Assembly: GCA_945910005.1 (NCBI GenBank)
Contig: OX246746.1
Coordinates: 30,437,659 to 30,501,658, forward strand
Direction of reading: 5' to 3'
DNA: 64,000 bases
Origin: Isoperla grammatica
Taxonomy: Eukaryota > Arthropoda > Insecta > Plecoptera > Perlodidae
The translations under genes and the position numbers were made by a program. This document shows, piece by piece, positions 50,410 through 61,669 of the stretch. The notes under the pieces are model-generated. The model was not told where the DNA came from. It did no database searches and was given only the letters and a program-made list of their open reading frames with translations. Position 1 is the first letter of the stretch. Each line of letters begins with the position of its first letter.

Positions 50410-51975
50410 GTTGTGAGTTCTTTTCAGAATTTAAAAATTATATTCTATAGATGGTAACATAATTCTCGTAATATTATACACAGTCTTGATGATAATATAA
50501 AATAAGTCCTAATAACAGCCTTTGGGCATTCCTTCCTAATATACCTAGTTAGTAATCTGAATCAGGTAAAGCTGGGAGTGACCATAGGTGTGATCGTTTT
50601 CTATTGGTCAGTGGTCGAAACATTGTTGAGCATTGTTGAAACGGCGCGTTGACCGCCATAACTCGTGCAGATGACATTCGTCCAAGGTCCACTGGATCAC
50701 CGCGCGCCAAGGTCTACTTGGTCAGGCTTCACGACTTCACGAATACAACCATCAGCAATTCTGTCACTTTCCTTTGTTATATTTTACATATTTTCTTCCT
50801 ATAAATTCCACCATTTCATTTTACTTTTGTAATTGTATTTTGTATTGTATTTTTATTTCATAATGGTGGACCCCTTGCATAACTTGTATTCGGGGTATAT
50901 TAAATGTTAGTCAGTTAGCCTACATATTTTACATTTAACATTTTACAGATACGTACATTTTAATAAAACTATATTCTTAAAAATAACATATTGCAGTTTG
51001 CTAAACTTAGTAAACTATACTACTACAGTATCTAACTAAAACTATATTCTTACCAATAACACATTACAGTTTGCCAAAATGAAACCAATGCAGCATCCTG
51101 CGTCACACACACACCATTACTCGATGTACCCTGCTATCTCCACTATAGCACGTTTCATTTACACCCCCCATGAAAACCAGCAATTGTGTAAGTTAAGAAG
51201 GCAGTTTTCTTTAGATATATTTGTGTTTTGTAAAGGAATTTGTCTGAATTTTCTTTTTATGCTCGTACGTTTTCAGGTAAGCAATTAATAAAGATTAGGC
51301 TCTAATCTGAGATCCTTCTTGGTATCGTGTCGTGTTGCACCTTTCTACGTAAGAGTTTTCTTTCATTATGGGAAAATATCAGTTTGGCATTAATGGTATC
51401 ATTCACTTTTTACTTTTACTGTCATATTCATGTAAACTGTATAACATAGGCCTACCAATCTAATATTATTATTATAAAAAAATATATAAATAATAATTTT
51501 ATAATAATATAAAATTAATAAATGAACACACACATGTATGTATTACAAAATGTAAAAAGCGACAAAAATAAATAATGTAAGTATTCAAAATACCAACTAT
51601 TTTTATTAAAAAAGTAATACAATATTGCTCGATCTTAAATGACTTCCAAGTCAATATTTAAGTCAGCAGTAACTGGTTTTCACCATGACAACCAATTAAC
51701 CCTTGGAAACTTTGATATCAAGTAAGCAGACACCCAAAATATGTATTTGGAAGTCATAAAACAAGTCCACAACCTAGTTTCCTCTTTGGATATATTTGAG
51801 AGCACCCAGTGCAAATAGCTATTATAATTTTTGAATGAAAAAATACCTCTGCTGCTGAGGTGCTAAAGTGTATTATCAATTTACAAACAGTTACTAGCTT
51901 AGACAAAACCAGACTCAACTGGCTGAATGTGGTTACAGCAACCAAGGCCACTAGTATTCACTAGTTTCAGTGTGT
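50410..51975. other. Intergenic region, no gene seen
   Basis: This is A/T-rich sequence. Around 50850-50960 a 'gtattgtatttttatttcat' stretch, followed by sequence with short direct repeats, could be a retrotransposon tail. No coding exon was recognised. Confidence 0.4.
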
Positions 51976-51982
51976 TTTGTAC

Positions 51983-52180
51983 CTGTCTAAGCGAGATCTG
52001 CTGGAGAGCAGCGTGGCGTATACAGAACATTCTCGCTTAGCACGCTCAATGTTTGGAGTTCGATCCCCCTCACCCCCACTCTTCTTTTTTTTACACATTA
52101 TTCACATATTTATAATAGTATATTTTATGTTTTTTTACACTGAACTTTACAAACGTCTTACATACACATATAAGGCGTAG
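51983..52180 (+). repeat. tRNA-type SINE, copy 1
   Basis: It contains GTGGCGTATACAG (A-box region), 'ctcgcttagcacgct' and a B-box-like GGAGTTCGATCCC followed by 'cacccccactcttcttt' and a T-rich body. Diverged relatives lie at 52262-52440 and 53620-53760. Confidence 0.65.
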
Positions 52181-52261
52181 TGCACAAAGCTATACAAACT
52201 ATACAATAGCATTCAATTCTAAACACATTCGACAGTAGTGTTTTCTACCTCATTAAGCGGC

Positions 52262-52440
52262 GATAGTCTCATCGGGTGGTGTGGCGTAATCAGTAACGTC
52301 GTCGCTTAGCATTCTCGAGGTCTGAGATTCGAGACCCATCACCCACAATCCCACATTCTTTTTTCTTCAACCTTATTTGAAAATGTATAACAATATATTT
52401 TATGTTTTTTATATACGAATACTTATTTATAAATGTCTAG
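52262..52440 (+). repeat. tRNA-type SINE, copy 2, tRNA-like arms retained
   Basis: GGGTGGTG (52274) and CATCACCC (52337-52344) could still pair as an acceptor stem. GGTCT and AGACC flank a TTCG loop as a T arm, and TGGCGTAATCAGT resembles an A box. The anticodon arm does not pair, so it is not a working tRNA. An A/T-rich body similar to copy 1 follows. Confidence 0.68.
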
Positions 52441-52559
52441 CATATACGTGAGAGACAACAACGCATATAAAACACCCGATTTTGAGCTTAGTGTAAGATT
52501 GTTATGTGTGTATCACATTCAAATCTAATCACAAGCCTATAAGACATTAATGTACATGG

Positions 52560-53420
52560 AGACGGTTTAGACGGTTTATTTTTTAACGATCAAACTGCTT
52601 GTTGTTGCCAAAACTGTTTGCGTTCTCGCCTTCACGTGATCAAGATCTATCGAATGCGATTTTAAAAATACAAGATGTTATAATTGGATTTTTGGACTTA
52701 GTTAAAAAAACGGCTCCAATTTATATTTTTTTATTATTCAGAGTTTTTATCATCTGATCGTATTCTTGGATATTTTTTGAATCCAACGAGACCCTCAGTT
52801 TGTAAGTCCATTTATATTTGGACCTACAACTACAATATGAAAGTATCCAGTTGAATCAAGATTATTTTTTTACAGACAAACTGTACGTTTCCGCAAATAA
52901 CCGTTTATGGTTTTGCGTTCACGTTGTCAAGACCTATCAAATGAGATCATTAAAAGACAATGTGTTGAAATTGAAAATTTGAGAAGACTATAATATATAG
53001 CCTTGGTTGCAGAACGGCTGAACATTTTTTTTTTGCAATTTTCAGAATTTTTATCATCAGATCGCAGTCTTGGATACCTTTTGAATCCAAAGAGACCATC
53101 AGTTCGTAAATCCAGCTATATTTGGCCTTACTACAATAGCAATATTTGGGTACAATATATATTATTTTTTTACAGACAAACGGTACATTTCCGCCAAAAA
53201 TAGTTTACTGTTTCGCGATCACGTGGTCAAGATCTAGGATCAAATGAGATTTTAAAAAGACAAGGGGTTGAAACTCATTTTTAGGACTTGTTAAGAAATG
53301 GCTTCAAATTTTTTTTCACAGTTTTTATAATCAGATTGAATTCTTGGATATTTTTTTAATCCAACAAGACCATCAGTTCGTAAATCCATCTATATATGGA
53401 CACACATTACAAATAAGAAT
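52560..53420. repeat. Diverged tandem repeat, about 280-300-bp unit, three copies
   Basis: The phrase 'tttttatcatctgatcg' recurs near 52745, 53050 and 53323. Each time it is followed by 'cttggatattttttgaatcc', 'gaccatcagttcgtaa' and, in two copies, 'ttttttacagacaaac' and a 'cacgtggtcaagatct'-like block. Copies differ substantially, so the array is old. Confidence 0.85.
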
Positions 53421-53619
53421 TAATCTACTAGAATATATATTTGTTATGTTCAACCAAGGCCACAATACCAAGAAAAATAAGAACATAGATTAATTTCATC
53501 CCTGATAGAAACAGCTAGAATAAAATGCATCAATGTCAATGAAAGTAAGCAATTTCAAAACACGTGCGTCTTTCGATCGACACATTCACATTTTTTGTCT
53601 GCAGTGTGTTTGTTGGCAT

Positions 53620-53760
53620 GGAGTATATACAGTTACATTGTCACTCGACTAGCACGCTGGGGATGTGGAGTTCGAAACCCATCATCTCCACTCTTTTTTT
53701 CTACCTTCTTTACACATTAACAATATTTTTTTATATACTGATCTTATATTTTACAGACGA
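53620..53760 (+). repeat. tRNA-type SINE, copy 3
   Basis: 'cgactagcacgctgggg' is followed by a B-box-like GGAGTTCGAAACCC, 'ctccactctttttt' and an A/T-rich body. It is the same family as copies 1 and 2. Confidence 0.6.
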
Positions 53761-54298
53761 TCTCTTGGTAAAGCTGGTGTGCACCCTATATAGCAAGGCG
53801 TACCTAAAAATGTGTTATTATTGAACAAACCAGCGATTCTAATGAGCGACGTAGCGAGGGATTGTTGCAGCTGGTTTTAGTGGGGGAGGCATTTGTGCAG
53901 TTGGCCATGTGACCGACAGTGATGTGGATGATCTTCCGATAGCCTTGATTCACGATTACCATATCATAAAGAAAAACCCTTATTTTTAGACTTAAGAGCG
54001 AAGGATACCTCTACGTCAAAAACCGCAGAAAATTTTCATTTTTTAACTATATCTCAAGATTGAAACACAACATCAAAAATCTGAGACACCATAGCGCTGT
54101 GGTTTGGTAATCCCTACACACTGAATGATAAATGTATTTAACGTTATCATCAGTATGACTGTGATAACGATTTCCTTAGTAATTTGAGGAAATCGTTATC
54201 ACCATCTTTCGGCCGCCACCCTAGGGTGCACTCTCGCATCGTCTTGGCTCAAGAGGAGCCCGATGGTGCAAATGAGAGAAGAGAAGGAAGGGAATAAC

Positions 54299-54513
<215 letters not shown>

Positions 54514-54784
54514 TTATCCAATGTAAGCTACTGAATACATTGATTGATCGATCATCAGAAGATCCATGCGAATGAATGCTTGATCTTGATGCCACGATGG
54601 TTTCAGGCATAGTACATTTGCATTCAGATCATAGGAACTCGACAACACAACCATTGACTAAGATGACACTTTACAGTAAAAAATGCCATTTTACTCTAAT
54701 TTATGTGTACCTCAAGGAAGTGAAGATTTGGATATATTATACTTATATAGACGGCGTAATGTACATTTTTATTTATATCTAAAG

Positions 54785-55941
54785 CAGTGGTTCCCAACCG
54801 GTGGTCCGTGGACCGGCACCGGTCCGCGGACTCATTGCTACCGGTCCGCAAAGTATTGGCGGCCTGTTTTTTGTAATTATGATAATATTTTAGAAACGCG
54901 TGAAAATTAAAAAAATCATAAAGTTTAAAAAGTAGATTTTACACATTATTATTTTGCGTGTACGTGTTCTTATGAATGGCAAAAATATATTTTCTTAGGA
55001 GGGGATCCTTGCTTATAAATCAATCAATACCAACTACAAACACCCACTTGCACCGACACAGAAAGTTGAGAGCATTGATGGCAATGACAGGCGAAATGAC
55101 AAGGGGTTTCTGCGAAGGTCCGCTAAGCCGGAAACAGCCGCCTATTCATGGCACTTTGCTCGGACCTACCCTCTGCCAGGCGGCATAAACTGCAATTACA
55201 TAAATGATTTTATGACAGTAGGTTCACAGATGCGACTTGGTTTTTAGTAGGGATGCACACGATAATCGATATTATCAATCGATATTCGATAATCAATATA
55301 ATTTCGATAATCGATAAAGAAAATATTATCGAATTATTTATTCGATTTTTCGTTTTAAATAAATTTCGACTTAGTAGTAATAAGGACTATATCAACTCTG
55401 TTTTCAATTTATTAATTTGTTGTGGAACTGTTAATAGGTAGAAAATAAAATATGATAGTTTTCGTGTAATGTTAATGATATCGTCGAGGAAAACTGTAAA
55501 GAAAATGTTTTTAAAAAAATACCCTGAGCCGTTTTTATTACAAAGTATGATAGTATGACACGCTTGTTGCGCGGAACTACCCGAGACTAGAAACAACCAC
55601 GATTATAAACGCGCAATCCCAAGTTCAATTATTAGTATTAAATCATTATTATAAACACATAAAAATATATTCAATCGATAATTAAAAATTTTAATTTATG
55701 TTTATATTATTATTAACGATGATTTGAATTGTTTCCTGTGTTCACATTCTTCCAGTTGCCCCTCGCCTTCGTCTGCCTTCTTTGCTCAGATCGCTGTAGA
55801 GGCCGTTTTGGGGTATAATTACACCCAAAAAATTTTCGCCTCCGGCGGCTGGGGCCCCAGACCCCTTATAGCCGCGCCGGGCCTTGCGCTTGACTGAATT
55901 ATTTTGCCGGTCCGTGAGGTGTGAAAGGTTGGGAACCACTG
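54785..55941. mobile_element. hAT (Charlie-like) element with another hAT end inside
   Basis: The ends CAGTGGTTCCCAACC and GGTTGGGAACCACTG are inverted and match the classic Charlie/hAT terminal consensus. An exact 8-bp duplication, ATCTAAAG, lies at 54777-54784 and 55942-55949. The interior has CCGGTCCG-type subterminal motifs. At 55248 a second hAT-like end (TAGGGATGCACACG) begins, so the element is probably compound. The length is 1157 bp, with no intact transposase. Confidence 0.93.
55248..55340 (+). mobile_element. Left end of a nested hAT element (TAGGGATG family), right end not found
   Basis: TAGGGATGCACACGATAATC is followed by repeated ATCGATAAT-type motifs, as in the subterminal regions of this family. 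The matching right terminus was not found before 55941, so it may be deleted. Confidence 0.6.
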
Positions 55942-55962
55942 ATCTAAAGAACTGTTGTTGAA

Positions 55963-56565
55963 CACTTAGCGTGTGGCCGGCGTAATATTACGCCGCGCGA
56001 TGTCGTGCCAGGTTAGCGGGCGGCGTAGTATTACGCCGGGCATATATCAAACCTTCTAGTGACTGCGATGTTTTTCTACGCCGCTCGGATTTTGCGAGAA
56101 CATTGGTACTGTTGTTTACCAATAGATGGCATAGGCAGCCGCTTTTATTTTCTGTTGGCGCCAACATTTCTAGATGTTTGCGTGAATAGTGCGAATGGCT
56201 TCTAGTAGTCGTTTTATTATTTTATTGTTATTATTTTATTATTATTATCAGTACAGAGTGAAAATGTCCTAGCTTAAAAAATGAGTCAATAAAAAAAATT
56301 AAAAAAAAAACATTTTTTTTTAATTTTAATTTTTTTTATTTTTCTTAACTTCAACATTGACACTTTTTTTTACAAAATTATGACTTATTCATATGAAAAT
56401 ATATATATAAAAAAAATCACTTTGAAGATCAATAGTCAAGTTTTTTTTAGGTATAACTCCCACATACATACCTTCGATACTTCCTTCGGTACAATATCGA
56501 GAAAAGTGGCAAAAACCCCCAGCACCAGGGGAAGGACCTGCCTACAACGTCCAGCACCCAAAGTG
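55963..56565. mobile_element. piggyBac-like non-autonomous element
   Basis: The right end (CCAGCACCCAAAGTG before TTAA at 56566-56569) is inverted relative to the left end (CACTTAGCGTGTGGCCGG). The left flank has TTGAA rather than an exact TTAA. Two near-copies of the palindrome GGCGTAATATTACGCC lie just inside the left end. Termini and TTAA fit the piggyBac superfamily. The element begins 14 bp after the duplication of the hAT element at 54785-55941. Confidence 0.6.
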
Positions 56566-56609
56566 TTAAAGGTCCCTTGCAATTTGAATTAGAGATGATT
56601 TTACTGTAA

Positions 56610-57000
56610 TTCTGTCGATTCAGTGTTGTGAATAATCAGGCCTGTAGCTCAACAGCAAGAACCATGCCACTGAGATAAGGTAGGAAATAAATAAATACAG
56701 TATCAGATTTGTTTACAATGGACTAGTTTAACTTTATTAATTGTTGCTAATTATTAGAGTTACACTATTATTATATATATATATATTATTAGTACATAAT
56801 AAAATGTCAATGCCACAACCAACATGACATAACAATAACATATAGTACCTACATGACATAACATGACATAACAAGATGAATTAGTTGAGAACTTTGAAAA
56901 GCAATTAGCATAAAATAATGAAATAATATTTAAATGGACTAGTGAGGTACCTATCCAAATGATCGAGGAATCGAGGATGTCACTGATCATAGTAGATTTT
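56610..57000. other. No gene seen
   Basis: A/T-rich with an (AT)n tract near 56775 and a short CATGACATAACA repeat near 56825-56875. Nothing coding was recognised. Confidence 0.45.
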
Positions 57001-57140
57001 TAGCACCAAGGTTTTTTTTTTAAAGATAAGCCTCCCAGATCTTAATTTTCTTTTTGACCAGTTTTAGCAGCTTCTTAGATTTTTAGCACCAAGGTTTTTT
57101 TTTAAAGATCAGCCTCCCAGATCTTCATTTTCTTTTTGAC
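57001..57140. repeat. Tandem duplication, about 78-bp unit, two copies
   Basis: The block 'tttttagcaccaaggttttt' plus 'agcctcccagatctt' and 'tttctttttgac' occurs at about 56997-57060 and again at 57078-57140. The right copy overlaps the C-terminal codons of the candidate coding fragment at 57109-57367. Confidence 0.85.
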
Positions 57141-57367
57141 TAGTTTTAGCAGCTTTTTTCCCTTGGCTCTTCAATGAACATTCACTGGGATGGTGCACAA
57201 TTGACCATGTGGCGTTCGATAACTTCTGGATTATACTCGGACTCCCACCCACAGTACTAACGTTTCTGATGGAAAGCATTATGTAACAAAATTTTACATG
57301 GCAAAGTAGCCAATTTCTCACCTCCCTTGATGAAGGCACTTATATGGAACAAGCTGCAGTTCAATCC
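57109..57367 (-). CDS. Possible two-exon coding fragment with a 56-nt intron (unrecognised)
   Basis: Minus-strand segments 57322-57367 and 57109-57265 are bounded by good splice sites (CCTTTACAG; GGGAG then GTGAGA; TTTCCATCAG) and share one open frame to a TGA at 57109. It reads IELQLVPYKCLHQGR, then NVSTVGGSPSIIQKLSNATW and on to KTSQKENEDLGG. I do not recognise the product. The 56-nt intron is short but feasible. No further upstream exon was found, so it could be the 3' end of a gene, a transposon remnant or chance. Confidence 0.35.
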
Positions 57368-57379
57368 CTGTAAAGGAAA

Positions 57380-58200
57380 ACATTATCAATGGGCTGCAGA
57401 AATTCATGTTCTAGGAAGAAAGTGATTTTGTTTACCTATTATTAACAGGTTCCTTGAAATTGTTAGAATTGGGGTAGTTCCAGCCCTAGTACAGATTAAA
57501 ATGACCTCAGTAGACACCATCGGGGTAGCACACACTTACTAAGTGAACATTTATTTCAAGTCTGAAATGTATTGAAAACTTTTCAGTGTTAAAATACATG
57601 AACATTTGGTCTAACCTATGTCGTAAAACGACTAGCCTCCGGTCGTGATCTAATCTCTCTCCAGAACCCGCCAACAAGATCAAGTTGATGGGGAAATAAT
57701 ATATCTCGGAACACGTAGTTTTAGGGCTTTTGGCTAGTTAATGTTCATATTTCAAACTAAAAAAAACTAACAATTAATAACATTTCAGATGAAATAAATG
57801 TGATCCAAGGTATGTGCTTCGTCTAGTGAAACTAAAAATATACACAAGCCATATTTCTAAACCATTTAGGGTCTGGCCGTTTGCAAAACATCTTTCTAGT
57901 GAGTTAAAATGATCCTACAAAAGCCTACCAAACAGCCTTGCTTGCATATCGGAAGGATGATTCTTTTCTCAGGGATAGGTCTAACAGTTCACTACTCTAC
58001 TATGATTTATATACCTCGGGGATTATAGACTAGATTGTTTTCATACGTCGTTTCAAAACATTTTATGCATATAATACAGTATTTTGAATACTTTTAGTCA
58101 TCACATCCAAAAATGAAAAGTTGTTGATTTTTTTATTAACCTTTTTCAAATGTTTCCGAGGAAGTTTGGTGCGACAGACGTGGGCAGATTGTCAGGTTTT
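57380..58200. other. No gene seen
   Basis: Unique-looking A/T-rich sequence with only short open frames. Confidence 0.45.
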
Positions 58201-58207
58201 GTCACAA

Positions 58208-58640
58208 AATCTCGAAAGTGCAATTTCACGAAAGTGCAAAATCTCGAAAAAATGACTAATTCTCCGAAAGTGTAAAATGTCGAAAGTCCAAAATACCGAA
58301 AGTGTAAAATGCCGAAAGTCCAATCTTACGAAAGTGTAAAATCACGAATAGTCAGAATAACGAAAGTGCAAAACACCGAATATCCAAATCTACAAAATAT
58401 GTGCAATATCACGAAAGTCCAATTTCACGAAAGTGTAAATCGCCGAATGTCCAAATTACCGAAAGAGCATATCGCTGAGTGTTCAATCTTCCGAAAGTGC
58501 ATTTTTACGAATGTCATTTTTCTCGAATGTACAGAATCATGAAAGTACAAATTGTCGAAAGTGAAATTAACAAAAGTACAGTCTCTCGAAAGTGCATTCT
58601 TACGAAAGTGTAATTTCTCGAATGTGCAAAATCACGAAAG
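58208..58640. repeat. Degenerate short tandem repeat, core CGAAAGTG, about 18-20 bp
   Basis: More than twenty imperfect units of the form CGAAAGTGYAAAAT with variable linkers (ctcg, accg, cacg, ttacg) run across 430 bp. The core is far better kept than the linkers. Confidence 0.9.
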
Positions 58641-58979
58641 GACGGAAAGGACACGGATTGGTTGAGTGCAGAGTACGCAAGAGCCAATCGCTGTGATGGA
58701 GCTCTTTAGGATAGTCGGTTCGAATCGAAAGTACCTGCAGGGAATTGTGAATAGAGCCGGGTGAAGAACAGTTTGGACCGCATGCACACGCGTGCTCTTT
58801 TACCACCTCATTTCTTTGGTCCCCTGGAGAGAAGCGGACCCCAATTCACAAACGTCTAAGCGGCTGCCTACCATCACGGGGTATAAGTAAAACACATCCT
58901 TTCAAAACACGCTTTGTGCTACTGGCCTACGCAACCTCATAGTGCATCATCTTTAAAAATAAGTAAAATACTGACAATC

Positions 58980-60500
58980 TATCAGTTAACACTTGACACC
59001 AGTTTAAAAGGTATGAAATACGCCACCATCTCGTAAAAAAAAATTATTTCCATTTTTACGGCAAATATATTACACTTTTTTTAAATCTTTTCACAAATAA
59101 TACGTTTGTTATAATGTAGAGTTGGTCTAAGAAGCACATAGCACAAACGAACAATAAGGTTTGAAGTTTTGATGAGTGCTAATCATTTGAACCCAAAGCG
59201 TAATATTTTCTTAAATGAATTTTTCAGCTAAAATACAGAAATAGAATAATTACGTTTTTTTATCATGATGTGTTTGAAAATATAGACTTAAGCTTTATTC
59301 ATTCACTTTAAGCATAAATTTGGATTGATAATTTTAAGAAAGTTCTTCAAGATGCCAACCTACAAAAAATTAATTACTGAAAAACTAAATTTGTTTATTT
59401 ATTTAATTAAATTAACACTCACACGGATTTAAATTATGTTTCACTAGTAGGTTTACATCGACGGTACCAACACTTGACAATAGTTTCAAAATTGTAAGTT
59501 TATCCGCCATGTTATAAATAAATACTGTTTATTTACGGCAATTTTCTTCATTTTTACAGTGTTCCAGCGATATGATTCGCATTTGAGGACTATTGCAGTT
59601 AGATGCACATAGTATGCACCACAAATAGCGTACGCAATTATACCTTTCTCATTTTTATTTGGAATCTCGATAGCTGTCATAGAATGGCTACAATGACGTA
59701 AGATGCCAACCTTCAAAGATTAATTACTGAAAAACATTGTTTATATTTATTTAATTATATTCAAACTTAGACACGGATATAAATGATATTTTACACGTAG
59801 GTCCATATCAATAGTACCAACACTCGACAAAAGTTTCAAAATTGTAGCATTAACCACCATGTTAAAAAAAATATTGTTTATTTACGGCAATAATTTTCTT
59901 CATTTTTACAGTGTTCCACCGATATGATTCGCTTTTGCGGATCATTGAAGTTAGATGCACATAGCATATGCAACAGAAATGGCGTGCGCACTCAGACCTT
60001 TCTCACTATGTATTTGGAATTTTGATATCATAGAATGGCTGCAATGACGTGTTTTGTTTTATGACTTTCACGGCAAACATGCAAAATTTAACAACGAACT
60101 TTGTCGACAAATTAAAAAGCTTTTATTATGATTTAAATGCGGTTGTTGTATGATTAAACAATATGACATTTTAGATATAGTCTGTCTGTATCTACATTAT
60201 GGAACTTTCTATACACTGATAGGTTTAATAGTTTATGTATTAGAGCCTGTTGAGTAGACCACGGTCAAATAAAATTATGCTGAAATCCATTGAAAAATCA
60301 ACTTGAAGGTTTTAAAAAACTTCTTAACGGATCTAAATAATGTTTCGTGCAATTATTGCCAACATGTCCAGAAATAATATACACAAGTTCTAAGGTTGTA
60401 AGTTAAACTGCCATGTTGTAAAAAAAATATATGTTTATTATAAAGGTATATTTTTTTAAAGCGTTATATGATATGCAAAAAATACATGAATGCATGTGAT
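58980..60500. repeat. Diverged tandem repeat, 351-bp unit, two clear copies plus flanking partial copies
   Basis: The copy starting at 59349 and the copy starting at 59700 share 'aagatgccaacc', 'attaattactgaaaaac', 'caacacttgacaa', 'cgccatgttat' and 'tttacagtgttcca'. Similar blocks near 59000 and 60380 suggest older copies at both sides. No reading frame is conserved between copies. Confidence 0.88.
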
Positions 60501-60722
60501 TTATTGAAAATAAAATCGCTCATCTGGCAACGCGGAGCGTTTTTCTAGTTAGTAAGTAACACAAGAGCACGTACTTTGAGACTAGGCCATAGATTTGAAA
60601 AAGAAATTCGATGTGACGGTAGGCCTCCAATAATTTTAAATATTTAAAATCGGGACATATAGCTAATCCCAGCAATTTCAACACTCATAACGAATCAGGA
60701 GACACCTTAAAATTAGCTTACA

Positions 60723-61142
60723 CAGGGTGCAAATTGACGGCTTGACAGAGGGGGGGGGGGGGGGAGAAGAGGGGGGGGGGGGATACCCAAGTATAGTATC
60801 TGCGTCGCTAGTAAGGGGTCTGGGGCAAATCCCCAGCCACTGGAGGCAAAAATTGTTTTGAGGAATTATTGCCCTCGAGTCTGCCTAAGAAGCAATTTGA
60901 GAGTCCATTGGTTTGGTTATTAATGTACAAACACTTCCTGGCTAGAAATATAATATGTGTAAATCGATACATTATTTATTAACGTTGCTAGATTATCATT
61001 TGATATTATATGAGATGAGATGGTATCCAGAGGTGGGGATTTAGCCATCCCTGGCGGGAATACCTTTCAGTAAAACAGAACCAGGGATGAAATTACCAGA
61101 GGGGGGTAAATCCCCCCATCCCCCCCAACAATTCACACCCTG
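60723..61142. mobile_element. Non-autonomous hAT element (CAGGGTGCAAATT family)
   Basis: The left end CAGGGTGCAAATT is mirrored by AATTCACACCCTG. An exact 8-bp duplication, AGCTTACA, lies at 60715-60722 and 61143-61150. The 420-bp element contains two G runs near 60750-60782. Confidence 0.92.
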
Positions 61143-61149
61143 AGCTTAC

Positions 61150-61666
61150 AGCAAGCAATAAGTAACATTTGCTTCTGTTTGTTTGTTTGTTTGTTTTCCC
61201 TGTTTTGGAATTAAAATTCTTAATACAAAATAATTATGTTTAATCCTTAACCACTAAAAGCTTGACTGTCATGTCATAATATTGAAGTTGCTGCATGCCA
61301 AGTTCTCTGCCCATGTTCAGTTAATTCAGCTCATATTTTGTAGACGGGGCAAATTTTCATGAAACGAATATCAAAAGAACATACTAGTGCAACATATCAG
61401 ATAAAAATGTAACTTCATATGCTTAACAAATTTTCTTCTAGGTAGGTTCGAATTTGGATTCCAAATTCAAACAGGTATGTTCTAAACATTTTTAAAAAAG
61501 ACCAGGTTCTGAACGGATTATTCCGGGTGTGATGTGGCATGTGCACCAGCACTGCACATAATATTCCAGGCGTGACAGTCAAGTGATAAGCAATATAAGT
61601 TAACAGCATTCAATTTGTTATCATTAAAATTTAAGCATAACCAACCTATTGGGCATAGATCCTTAC
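61150..61666. other. No separate gene seen
   Basis: This is probably downstream intron or 3' UTR sequence of the minus-strand proline-rich gene, since a donor (CTG then GTAAGG) follows its stop codon at 61670. A short (GTTT)n tract lies near 61175. Confidence 0.4.
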
Positions 61667-61669
61667 CAG

